Assembly (NCBI GenBank): GCA_041987545.1
Contig: JBHIWH010000004.1
Location: 248,001-312,000, forward strand
Length of the DNA stretch: 64,000 bases
Direction: 5' to 3'
Origin: JAJRXR01 sp041987545
GTDB taxonomy: Bacteria; Planctomycetota; Phycisphaerae; Phycisphaerales; UBA1924
In this document: positions 49,948 through 57,430 of the stretch, one piece after another
How positions within the stretch are numbered: the stretch's first letter is position 1
How the letters are laid out: each line of letters begins with the position of its first letter
Program-made: the position numbers and the translations under genes
The notes under the pieces: generated by a model
The model's database searches: none
The model's input: the letters and a program-made list of their open reading frames with translations, nothing else
What the model was told of the DNA's origin: nothing

Positions 49948-51180
49948 TCAGGCGGGCGGGGTCAGGGGCGAGGGGCCGAGCGTCTGGATCGTGAGGCGCC
50001 CGGGGTCGCGCCGGGAGAGGTACCCGTTGACTCGATCGAGCGTCACGCCGTCGATCTCGGCGGTCCGCTCGGCCAGCGAGCGCGGGCGCCCGCGGACCCG
50101 CATGTCCCCGGCCAGCGCCCCGGCCCGGGCCGAGGTGGACTCCCCGGCGAAGACCAGCCGCGACTTCATGCCCGTGATCGCCCGCTCGAACTCGTCGGGC
50201 TCGATGCCGTCCCTCACCCGGGCCAGCTCGGCGAGCAGCACGTCCAATGACTCCTGGGCCCGTTCGGGCGTCGTGCCCACGTACGCCGACACGCCCGCGA
50301 AGAGCTTGTCGGCCCGGTAGCTGGCGCTGACGGCGTAGCAGAGCCCGCGCTTCTCGCGGACCTCGGTAAAGAGCCGCCCGGACATCCCGCCGGCGAGCAC
50401 GCTGACGACGACGCGCTCGAGCACCGCGTCCTCGTGCGTCTCGAGCGGGCCGTCGTGCACGACGACGATCTGGACCTGGTTGGAGTCGTCGGTCTCGTGC
50501 GCGTAGCCGCGCGGGGCGCCGCCCGAGCTCGAGACCTCGGGCGCGACACGTCCCGACTGCTCGCCCATGGCGTTGAGCGTGTGCTCGATCGCGTCGGCGT
50601 CCACGTCGCCGGCGGCCGAGACGATCCAGCCGCCGGGCGCGGTCGCGGCGGTCCACGAGTCGGCGATCTCGTCGCGCGTCAGGGCGGCGATGCCCTCGCG
50701 CGTGCCCAGGCCCGAGCGGTTGAAGGGCGGGTCGTAGTGGCGCTCGCGGGCGGCGTACACGCAGCGCTCCTGCGGGTCGTCGGCAAGCGACTCGATTGAC
50801 TGCACCGCGAGGTCCTTGGCCGGCCCGAGCGAATCGGCGCCGAGGCGCGGGCGGAGGACCATGTCCCCGACGAGCGGGAGCGCGGCGCCGAGCGCCGAGC
50901 CGAGGCATGTCAGCGAGAGGCGGAGGTGCGTGGTCCCGGCGCAGGCGCCCCGGGCGGCGCCGAGGCGGTCGAACGCGTCGGCCTGGGCCCGGGAGTCGAG
51001 CTCGCCGGCGCCCCGCATGAGCATCTCCTCGAGGACGGCGGCGCGGCCGAGACGGTCCTTGGGGTCGGTCGCGATGCCCGCCGGCACGAGCCAGGTGAGC
51101 CCCGCGGAGCGCACTCCCGGAATTTTTTCCACAACGAGCGTGCCCCCTCGGGCGAGTGTCCTGACAGTCGGTTCGTTCAT
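49948..51180 (-). CDS. M16-family peptidase-like protein with degenerate zinc motif
   Basis: 410 aa from ATG at 51180 with GGAG 9 nt upstream. M16 (insulinase/processing peptidase) fold of two beta/alpha modules, with GLTWLVPAGIATDP, ERHYDPPFNRSGLGT, SVLAGGMSGRLFTEVREKRGLCYAVSASY and the late VTLDRVNGYL. The zinc motif HxxEH is AVLEE (residues 48-52), so both His ligands are gone and this chain should not be a metallopeptidase. Such subunits occur as non-catalytic partners in M16 heterodimers; no catalytic partner is in the window. Confidence 0.83.
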   Translation of the reverse strand: MNEPTVRTLARGGTLVVEKIPGVRSAGLTWLVPAGIATDPKDRLGRAAVLEEMLMRGAGELDSRAQADAFDRLGAARGACAGTTHLRLSLTCLGSALGAALPLVGDMVLRPRLGADSLGPAKDLAVQSIESLADDPQERCVYAARERHYDPPFNRSGLGTREGIAALTRDEIADSWTAATAPGGWIVSAAGDVDADAIEHTLNAMGEQSGRVAPEVSSSGGAPRGYAHETDDSNQVQIVVVHDGPLETHEDAVLERVVVSVLAGGMSGRLFTEVREKRGLCYAVSASYRADKLFAGVSAYVGTTPERAQESLDVLLAELARVRDGIEPDEFERAITGMKSRLVFAGESTSARAGALAGDMRVRGRPRSLAERTAEIDGVTLDRVNGYLSRRDPGRLTIQTLGPSPLTPPA

Positions 51181-51774
51181 GGCGCCGTGCTCCGCTCTCG
51201 TCCGATCGCGGGTCGAGTCTAGGGAGAGGCGCGGCGTGTGATCGGACGGCGCGAAGGTGGCGGTTCGGGCTCGACAAAACGCGATTCTGACGCGCTGGGG
51301 GCGTTTCTGCGCATCACGTGCGCCCGCGAACGCGCGTGCAACTGCCGCGAACCGCCACCGATCATGCACGAACTCACGCGAAATGCGGCGAGACGACGCC
51401 GCACGCGCGGCTGTCGGTTGTGAACGCGCCGGGGGCCGCCGCGCGGCGCGATCCGGGCATGCTCGGCGCGCGCGGGGCGTGTCCGCGCGATGCGCAACGT
51501 GCGCCGAGCGCACTCGGGCGGATGGCGCCACGCGCTCGCGTGGTCGGCGCTGGCGCCGCCTCTCGGACCCGCGTCGCGGGCGGGTTGACATGCATCCGGA
51601 CGCGTGAGCGGGTATGTTGTGCGCGTTGAACAGCTGCGTGATCCGCGCAGGATCCGCCTGCTTCGCTCAAGCGTTGGGCGAACAGACGCCGATGAGGGCA
51701 CAGCAACGGGCACGACCGCGATGTCCTAAAGCGCGGGGGACCGCGCGAGAAACCCAACCGAGGAGTCAATCCAC
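51181..51774. other. Long noncoding region upstream of the H1-like gene
   Basis: 594 nt between the divergent M16-like gene and the Lys/Arg repeat gene, the longest gap in the window. It is denser in CpG/GCGC steps than nearby coding DNA. Frames on both strands are open, but the proteins are Arg/Ala-rich without motifs. I see a possible TTGACA at 51585-51590. No tRNA, tmRNA, RNase P or SRP consensus was recognised. A regulatory leader or an unrecognised small RNA remains possible. Confidence 0.5.
51585..51618 (+). promoter_or_regulatory. Weak candidate promoter for the H1-like gene
   Basis: A perfect TTGACA (51585-51590) is followed by TATGTT (51613-51618), but the spacer is 22 nt, longer than the usual 16-18. 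It would give a leader of about 150 nt before the ATG at 51775. Confidence 0.25.
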
Positions 51775-52125
51775 ATGGCGAAGAAACGACGCAAGAAGGC
51801 CACCCGCAAGAAGGCGGCCCGCAAGACCACCCGGAAGAAGGCCACCCGCAAGAAGGCCACTCGCAAGAAGGCGGCCCGCAAGACCACCCGCAAGAAGGCC
51901 ACCCGGAAGAAGGCGACCCGCAAGAAGGCTCGCCGCAAGGCCACCCGCAAGAAGGCCACTCGCAAGAAGGCGACCCGCAAGAAGGCTCGCCGCAAGGCCA
52001 CCCGCAAGAAGGCCACCCGCAAGAAGGCGACCCGCAAGAAGGCTCGCCGCAAGACCACCCGGAAGAAGGCGACTCGCAAGAAGGCGACTCGCAAGAAGGC
52101 ACGGAGGCGGGCCACCCGCCGCTAA
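51775..52125 (+). CDS. Histone H1-like Lys/Arg repeat DNA-binding protein
   Basis: 116 aa with GAGGAG upstream of ATG 51775. Almost the whole chain is Lys, Arg, Ala and Thr, in repeats of the five-residue unit KKATR and variants (KKAAR, KTTR, KARR). Such proteins (H1-like Hc1/Hc2 in chlamydiae, AlgP-like in others, and planctomycete homologues) bind and condense DNA. No hydrophobic core, signal or other domain exists. Lys codons are almost all AAG and Arg codons mostly CGC/CGG, so the DNA is repetitive too. It has its own intrinsic terminator 67 nt downstream. Confidence 0.88.
   Translation: MAKKRRKKATRKKAARKTTRKKATRKKATRKKAARKTTRKKATRKKATRKKARRKATRKKATRKKATRKKARRKATRKKATRKKATRKKARRKTTRKKATRKKATRKKARRRATRR
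51788..52121 (+). repeat. Tandem repeat encoding the KKATR units
   Basis: Approximately 15-nt DNA units (CGCAAGAAGGCCACC and close variants) run through the H1-like gene. Longer near-identical blocks of about 60 nt, each ending in the KARR(K) variant, are visible at about 51901-51960, 51961-52020 and 52021-52060. The array is liable to unit gain or loss by slippage or recombination. Confidence 0.75.
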
Positions 52126-52191
52126 GGCGGCGCGTGCCTCCCCTCTGGTCGGGTTTATCCGACTCAGCCAACTCGGACATCGCTTACACGC

Positions 52192-52225
52192 GGGGCCGGC
52201 TCGGAGCCGGCCCCGTGCCCTTTTT
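52192..52225 (+). terminator. Strong intrinsic terminator after the H1-like gene
   Basis: A perfect 10-11 bp GC stem (GGGGCCGGCTC with GAGCCGGCCCC, 52192-52214) is followed after 6 nt by TTTTT (52221-52225). It lies 67 nt beyond the H1-like stop codon and 60 nt before the next gene. Confidence 0.85.
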
Positions 52226-52285
52226 GCACATCAACCACCGGCGCCGATTGCCGGTCCGGCGCGAGTCGGCGACAATCGGGGTCGC

Positions 52286-52930
52286 GTGTCACACCCCGCC
52301 GACATCCCGCCCCGAGCGCTCGAGCAGGCGCGCCGGATCGTCCGTCGCTATCGCGCGGGCACGCTGATGAGCGACGGCGTCCCGCACGCCAGGCGCTTCA
52401 TCATCGACCCGGCGACGGGCGAGCTGGTGCTCCGCGTCGAGCACGCGGAGCTTGCTGCGCGAGAGACCGTGCTGCATGTCCCGGAGGAGGAGCACACGGG
52501 CGAGGGGGCCGCGTCCGTACAGCTGTTGCTGACTCTGAGCGAGACGGACCCCGACCGGGACGGCGCGTGCGACCGGCACCTGGCGGCGCACCCGCGGGAC
52601 GCGGCGCCCGCGTGGGCGCGGGGCGTGATCGAGTCCGGGCGCCTGGCGGGCGAGGTCTTCGACGGGGCCGAGCTGTCGGGCGCCAACGAGATCGCACGCG
52701 GCGAGGGGCCGATCTTGTCGGCACTCAACGCCGACGCGGGGGCGCTGCGGCGCGCGACCCTCGGGCTCACCGGGGTGGACGTCGCCGAGCCGCTGGCGGT
52801 CGCCGCGGACCGGTTCGGGTTCGACGTGCGCGCCGAGTTCGGCGTCGTGCGGGCCGAGTTCGAGCGGCCGGCGCGGGACGCGGACGACGCGGCCGAGATG
52901 GTCCGGGCGCTGCTCGCTCGCGGGGGCTAG
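52286..52930 (+). CDS. Hypothetical protein, possibly split-barrel (HugZ-like)
   Basis: 214 aa from a GTG at 52286 (MSHPADIPPRALEQARR); the long frame upstream is a shadow of the H1-like gene. The N-terminal half has GVPHARRFIIDPATGELVLRVE, a pattern seen in FMN-binding split-barrel/HugZ-type haem oxygenase relatives. The C-terminal part has TGVDVAEPLAVAADRFGFDVRAEFG, weakly like DUF2470. No signal peptide or membrane segment. The assignment is weak; hypothetical protein is safest. Confidence 0.6.
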   Translation: MSHPADIPPRALEQARRIVRRYRAGTLMSDGVPHARRFIIDPATGELVLRVEHAELAARETVLHVPEEEHTGEGAASVQLLLTLSETDPDRDGACDRHLAAHPRDAAPAWARGVIESGRLAGEVFDGAELSGANEIARGEGPILSALNADAGALRRATLGLTGVDVAEPLAVAADRFGFDVRAEFGVVRAEFERPARDADDAAEMVRALLARGG

Positions 52931-53063
52931 ACCCATGCTCCGACCGGAACCCGAACCCCGGTTCGCGGGGGCGCGCATACACTGTTGATGTGGCGTCACG
53001 GACGGTGTCCGGGGCCTGGACGGGCCCGCCGACAGGTCCGGCGCCGGTGCAGGAGGCCGACCC

Positions 53064-53996
53064 ATGCGCAGCGACATCAACTACAACAACATCATCGACG
53101 GCGAGGACTTCGAGCGGGCCCAGGGCGCCGCCGACGCCGCGGCCGATCTCTCCGCCGACCAGATCAAGACCGAGGGCTTCTACGTCGCCCAGCACTACGA
53201 CCGCTACACCGAGGACAACCACGCCGTCTGGCAGGAGATGTACGAGAAGCGCTGGGAGGTGCTCGAGCAGCAGGCCTCCAACACGTTCATCAGCGGGCTC
53301 AGGGCGATCCGCCTCGTGCCCGACCGCGTCCCCCTGCTCTTCGGCGAGCGACCCGACCCCAACGACCCGTCGCGGACCATCAAGGGCATCAACGAGTACC
53401 TGCGTCCGCTGACGGGCTGGCAGAGCCGCGGCGTGCCGGGGTACCTGCCCGCCAAGGCCTTCTTCGCCTGCCTCGCCGCCCGCGAGTTCCCAACCACCAT
53501 CGTCATCCGCCCGCGGGAGAAGATGGACTACCTGCCCGAGCCGGACATTTTTCATGACGTCTTCGGGCACGTGCCCCTGCACGCCGACCCGGTCTTCGCC
53601 GACTTCCTGCAGACCTACGGCAAGGCCGCCTTGCACACCGACGACCCGTACCACATCGAGCGGCTCGGCCGCCTGTTCTGGTTCACGGTCGAGTTCGGGC
53701 TCATCAAGGAGGACGGGCGCCTGAAGATCTACGGGTCCGGCTTGGTTTCCTCCCACGGCGAGGCGAAGCACTCGCTCGAGGCCCCCGAGGCGCCCAGGGG
53801 CGCGAACCTGGCGCCGAGCGACCAGAGCGGCAAGGTCGAACGCCGCCCGTTCGACCTCGAACGCGTCTGCGACACCGAGTTCGAGATTGATCATTACCAG
53901 CCGGTGCTGTACGTGCTGGAGAGCTTCGAGCAGCTCCGCGACGCGATGAGCAAGTACGCCGACCGCGTGCTGGACGAGGCGAAGGCGTCGGTGTAG
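53064..53996 (+). CDS. phhA: Phenylalanine 4-monooxygenase (pterin-dependent aromatic hydroxylase)
   Basis: 310 aa, the size of bacterial PhhA without a regulatory ACT domain. Non-haem iron and tetrahydropterin-dependent enzyme that makes tyrosine from phenylalanine. Iron ligands H164 and H169 lie in PDIFHDVFGHVPLHA and E210 in RLFWFTVEFGLI; pterin/substrate segments include RGVPGYLPAKAFFACLAAREFP. The last part (YQPVLYVLESFEQLRDAMSKY) matches the bacterial C-terminal helix. No pterin carbinolamine dehydratase gene is next to it. Confidence 0.93.
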   Translation: MRSDINYNNIIDGEDFERAQGAADAAADLSADQIKTEGFYVAQHYDRYTEDNHAVWQEMYEKRWEVLEQQASNTFISGLRAIRLVPDRVPLLFGERPDPNDPSRTIKGINEYLRPLTGWQSRGVPGYLPAKAFFACLAAREFPTTIVIRPREKMDYLPEPDIFHDVFGHVPLHADPVFADFLQTYGKAALHTDDPYHIERLGRLFWFTVEFGLIKEDGRLKIYGSGLVSSHGEAKHSLEAPEAPRGANLAPSDQSGKVERRPFDLERVCDTEFEIDHYQPVLYVLESFEQLRDAMSKYADRVLDEAKASV

Positions 53997-54029
53997 GGGC
54001 GGAGCATCTGCCGCGGGTCGGGGGTCGGC

Positions 54030-54770
54030 ATGGTCTCGAGACTCGGCCGAATCTCGCAGCGGATCCCGTCCGCGATCGTGCACCTGTTCGTCGCGGCCAT
54101 CATCACCGTGCTTGTTGCCTGGGCAAGCACGCCGGTTCGACCCTCCTACGCCTCGGACTTCCGCTACTCGGCTGAGGCCCGCGTGTGGCTCGACGACCAT
54201 GGCCTCCCGTGGCAGTACGGGGCGCCGGTGCTCGATGGTGGCGGGTGGAGTCGCGGCATGAGGGAGGTCGGCCCCATCCCGAGTTCGTGGGGGATGACCG
54301 CCCAAGAAGTCCGGGATTGGCGTCGCACCGAGCGCTTGTTCCAGGACGAGCCTGCTCTCCCGGACTGGGCCGCGTTTCCCTCCGAGTTCGCCGTGCGTCC
54401 CAAGTCTCGATTCGTCTGGTCTGTCGCGTCTGGCTGGCCCCTGCTTGCACTCGTGGGACATCCCACAGAGAACGCGCGCCCGCCGGGCCGGTTCTCGATG
54501 TACGTGGATCGCCCGCAGGGCCCGGGCCCCTGGGCGATCCCGTTCCGCGGCTACCTGTTCCCGGCCAAGCCGATCTGGCCCGGGTTCCTGATCAACACGC
54601 TCGTGTATCTGCCCGCCGCGTGGCTGCTCCTATGGACGCCCCGCTTCGTCGCTGGCCGGCTGCGCGCCTGGCGCGGCAAGTGCCCGAGATGCTCCTACGA
54701 CCTGACCGGGCTGGTCGGTATCGGCTGCCCGGAGTGCGGCTGGAATCGAGCGCGTCCGTTGCCATCCTGA
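54030..54770 (+). CDS. Membrane protein with C-terminal zinc ribbon, hypothetical
   Basis: 246 aa. N-terminal membrane segment (about 15-33, IVHLFVAAIITVLVAWAST), a soluble region (about 40-165) without motifs except WLDDHGLPWQYG, and a second membrane segment (about 190-208, PGFLINTLVYLPAAWLLLW). A four-cysteine ribbon, CPRCSYDLTG ... CPECGWN, ends the protein, so this is the same ribbon as in the 7-8 kb genes but at the C-terminus. This arrangement is common in planctomycetes. Function unknown. Confidence 0.7.
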   Translation: MVSRLGRISQRIPSAIVHLFVAAIITVLVAWASTPVRPSYASDFRYSAEARVWLDDHGLPWQYGAPVLDGGGWSRGMREVGPIPSSWGMTAQEVRDWRRTERLFQDEPALPDWAAFPSEFAVRPKSRFVWSVASGWPLLALVGHPTENARPPGRFSMYVDRPQGPGPWAIPFRGYLFPAKPIWPGFLINTLVYLPAAWLLLWTPRFVAGRLRAWRGKCPRCSYDLTGLVGIGCPECGWNRARPLPS

Positions 54771-54827
54771 CGCCCGTGGCGTCGCCAGGACGCGGCGATC
54801 CGGTACGCTCATCCGGTGCCCCACGCG

Positions 54828-55337
54828 ATGAGATTGTGCCTGCTTCTGGTCGCCCTGCTCGCGTGCGGCTGCGCCCCCCGCGCCCAGCCCATCGACCCGG
54901 CGACGGCGCCCGAGGGCGAGCTGTTCGTCATCGCGGCCGCCTTCGACGAGACCGTCGCCCGCATCCACGACGACCCGGACGCCCGCTGGCACTCGGGGTG
55001 GGGCGGGAACCTGGCCGTCCATGTCCTGGGCGGGCGGCGGCGGGGCCTGTGCCACCAGTGGCGTGACGCCGTCCACGAGGGCGTGTGGCCCACGGTGCGG
55101 GGGCTCGACTGGCGGGCGGCGTACATCTACGTCAACTGGGGGCACGCCGGCGAGCACAGCGCCGTGCTGGTCTACGACCGGAAGCTGGGCGAGCCGTCTC
55201 TGACCGAGGCGCCCGAGGCCGGCGCGTACGTGCTCGACGCGTGGCGCCGGGGCCGGGCGGACGTGTACACGCTCAGGGGCTGGCTGAGCAACCAGCGGCA
55301 CGTGACGCGGGCGCCGGAGCTGGCCGATCCCGGGTAG
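54828..55337 (+). CDS. Hypothetical lipoprotein
   Basis: 169 aa from ATG at 54828; a GTG at 54816 is also possible. Lipoprotein signal MRLCLLLVALLACGC. The mature domain contains VHVLGGRRRGLCHQWRDAVHEGV, AAYIYVNWGHAGEHSAVLVYD and YVLDAWRRGRADVYTL, where Cys/His/Trp residues recall papain-like or transglutaminase-type hydrolase folds (CHQW, GEHSAV), a resemblance only. Possibly a conserved envelope hydrolase; no function assigned. Confidence 0.65.
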   Translation: MRLCLLLVALLACGCAPRAQPIDPATAPEGELFVIAAAFDETVARIHDDPDARWHSGWGGNLAVHVLGGRRRGLCHQWRDAVHEGVWPTVRGLDWRAAYIYVNWGHAGEHSAVLVYDRKLGEPSLTEAPEAGAYVLDAWRRGRADVYTLRGWLSNQRHVTRAPELADPG

Positions 55338-55365
55338 CCGCCCCGGCGCGTCCACGCGGGCGCGG

Positions 55366-56172
55366 TCACGGGCGCCCGGTCTTCGTGATCTTCTTGAGGA
55401 GTTTCGGCGAGACGAGTGCCGCGTACGCGGGCGGCTCGATCGCCCTGCCGCACTCCGGGCACTCGGCGCCTCGCACGCCTCGGAGTTGGTACCCGCACCC
55501 GGCACACGCCAGGTCCCGGTCCGCGAGAAACGCGGAGACCATCGTGCCGCCCCCCCCCGCGGCCTCGTTCCGCGCCCGGCAGCCCTCCACGAACGCCTCG
55601 CGCTGCGCGCCGGAATCGAAGACCCGATCGGGGATGATGAAGACCCGCTCGCCGAACGTCGTCATGAGCGAGTACCCCTCGACCCGGCTGATGTCCCGGA
55701 AGACGGGCCACGGGTGCGATGCGCAGACGACCTGGTCCTCGTACACGGCGGCATCGTCGTCGATCGTGATCCTCACGCGTCCGACCTGACCCGGGCCGAT
55801 CGCGTCGGCGCGGTGCTTGGCGGTCATCGCGGCCAGACGCTTGCGGAAGACCCGCTTCGGGCCGGCAAGGGCGAACGTGCCGACCGCAATGACGAGCGAG
55901 ATGAGCCCGAACGCGAGGATCTCCTCGGTCGAGCGTGCGCCCCGGCCCCGAACGTCGTGGAGCATGGAGAACAAGCCGTAGCAGGCCACGCCTGCCAGCA
56001 CTCCTATGAACGCGGCGTTGCGTCGGGCGGTCCGGACCGCCTGGGCGATCGTGGAGGAACTCTCGTCGGTGTAGATCCAGAGCGTGAACACCCGGACCAA
56101 GTCGTCGGGCGTGAGCTCGAACTCGACCCAGCGCCCGCCGCGGTCGCCCGTCTGGGCTCCGGGGTCATCCAT
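55366..56172 (-). CDS. YcxB-like membrane protein with C-terminal zinc ribbon
   Basis: 268 aa from ATG at 56172. Opening VEFELTPDDLVRVFTLWIY, then two membrane segments (about 50-70 and 85-105), then RITIDDDAAVYEDQVVCASHPWPVFRDISRVEGYSLM and VFIIPDRVF: the YcxB-like pattern in which a membrane anchor carries a small beta domain. The C-terminus adds a ribbon, CAGCGYQLRG ... CPECGR. It overlaps the 3' end of the FmdB-like gene by 8 nt, so the two are translationally coupled. Function unknown. Confidence 0.75.
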   Translation of the reverse strand: MDDPGAQTGDRGGRWVEFELTPDDLVRVFTLWIYTDESSSTIAQAVRTARRNAAFIGVLAGVACYGLFSMLHDVRGRGARSTEEILAFGLISLVIAVGTFALAGPKRVFRKRLAAMTAKHRADAIGPGQVGRVRITIDDDAAVYEDQVVCASHPWPVFRDISRVEGYSLMTTFGERVFIIPDRVFDSGAQREAFVEGCRARNEAAGGGGTMVSAFLADRDLACAGCGYQLRGVRGAECPECGRAIEPPAYAALVSPKLLKKITKTGRP

Positions 56173-56422
56173 GCGGGTGGCACCCGCAGGATGGGCCGCA
56201 CGGACCGGGGCCGGATCCGGGGCCCGATCCCGGGCCCGGCTTCTCTCCCCCGATGGCGGGCAGGGAGATCAGCTTCTCGACCGGCGCGTCGGCGGGCGTC
56301 GAGCCCGGGCTCACGCCCGCCCGCTCGCAGACCTGGCCCCAGGTCGAGAGCTTCTCGCTCATCGCGTGCTCGACCTCGACCGTCCTGTCGGCCGCCTCGC
56401 AGTGGTACTCGTACCTGGGCAT
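56165..56422 (-). CDS. FmdB-like small putative zinc-ribbon protein
   Basis: 85 aa from ATG at 56422. The start MPRYEYHCEAADRTVEVEHAM and the later APVEKLISLP follow the FmdB regulatory-protein pattern (MPxYEYxC ... VEKLIS). However, the usual CxxCG pairs are reduced to Cys8 and Cys32 in the first half, while a Cys-Gly cluster at the end (PCGPSCGCHPHG) supplies others. Whether it still binds zinc this way is unclear. It overlaps the next gene by 8 nt and is divergent from thiL. Confidence 0.65.
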   Translation of the reverse strand: MPRYEYHCEAADRTVEVEHAMSEKLSTWGQVCERAGVSPGSTPADAPVEKLISLPAIGGEKPGPGSGPGSGPGPCGPSCGCHPHG

Positions 56423-56457
56423 GGTGCTGATGGTACACGGGGCTAGGCTGTTTGCCG

Positions 56458-57384
56458 ATGGGCGACCCGGTGCGCGAGGACGAGCTGCTGGAGCGGATCC
56501 GGCGTCGCTCGGCCGACCTGGCCGAGGCGTTCGGCGGCGTGGTCGTCGTCGGGCCCGGGGATGACTGTGCCGTCGTCCGCACACCGGGAGGGGGCGAGCT
56601 GCTGCTGACCGTCGATCAGCTCGTCGTCGGGCGGCACGTCGAGCCGGACGCGGGCGTGGACCTGATCGCGCGGAAGGCCATCGCCAGATCGGTCTCCGAC
56701 ATCGCCGCCATGGGCGGGTCGCCCGTCTGGGCGATGGCGACCGGGCTGCTCCCCCGCTCCTATCAAGACGCCGACGCGCTGTTCGACCGGATGAGCCACT
56801 GGGCACGGCACTGGGGCTGTCCTCTGGTCGGCGGCGACATCGCGACGGGCGACGGGCCCCTGAGCCTGACCGTGACCGTCGCGGGGCAGATGCAGGACGG
56901 CTCGGCGCCCGTGCTGCGTTCGGGGGCGCGCGAGGGTGACCTGGTCTGGCTGACGGGGCAGGTCGGGGGCTCGCTGGAGTCCGGGTGGCACGCGCTGTTC
57001 GAGCCGCGGCTGGAGCACGGGCGAAGGGCGGCCGCCGCGGGCGTGCACGCGATGATCGACCTCTCCGACGGCCTCGGCAAGGACGCGGCCCGGGTGGGGC
57101 GGGCCTCGGGTGTCGTGCTGGAACTCGAGGCCGCGGGCCTGCCGATCTCGCACCGGTGCGCCGACTGGCGCGAGGCCGCGGGCTCCGGCGAGGACTACGA
57201 GCTGCTCATCTGCGCCCCCGCGGGCGTCGAGGGCGAGCCGCCCTTCGGCGGCGTGCTCCCCGAGCTGCTCGGGCCGGTCGGTCGCGTCCGGGCTCCGGGC
57301 CCGGGCGAAGCCCCGGGCGCGGTCATCATCGACCCGCACGGCGAGGCCCACGACGCGGCCGGCCTCGGCTGGGAGCACTCCTAG
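56458..57384 (+). CDS. thiL: Thiamine-monophosphate kinase
   Basis: 308 aa from ATG at 56458; a TTG two codons earlier is possible. It phosphorylates thiamine monophosphate to thiamine diphosphate. PurM/SelD-type fold: VGPGDDCAVVRTPGG (metal-binding Asp), LLTVDQLVVGRHV, RSVSDIAAMGG, VGGDIATGDGPLSLTVTVAG and SDGLGKDAARVG, then AGSGEDYELLICAP. Length and motifs agree with ThiL. No TPP riboswitch is visible upstream. The tsaE gene follows 46 nt downstream on the same strand. Confidence 0.92.
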   Translation: MGDPVREDELLERIRRRSADLAEAFGGVVVVGPGDDCAVVRTPGGGELLLTVDQLVVGRHVEPDAGVDLIARKAIARSVSDIAAMGGSPVWAMATGLLPRSYQDADALFDRMSHWARHWGCPLVGGDIATGDGPLSLTVTVAGQMQDGSAPVLRSGAREGDLVWLTGQVGGSLESGWHALFEPRLEHGRRAAAAGVHAMIDLSDGLGKDAARVGRASGVVLELEAAGLPISHRCADWREAAGSGEDYELLICAPAGVEGEPPFGGVLPELLGPVGRVRAPGPGEAPGAVIIDPHGEAHDAAGLGWEHS

Positions 57385-57430
57385 CGGCGCCCCGCTCGAA
57401 CGAACGACGCCGACGGGCAAGGATCATCAC

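Noticed and set aside
51181..51774. Possible tmRNA, 6S, RNase P or SRP RNA gene in the long gap
   Set aside because: None of their consensus elements was recognised by eye. Infernal/Rfam would be decisive.
51726..52115. Minus-strand frame rich in Phe/Leu/Arg repeats opposite the H1-like gene
   Set aside because: It is the exact reverse of the KKATR repeat array; only the plus strand has a ribosome site, a sensible start and a terminator.
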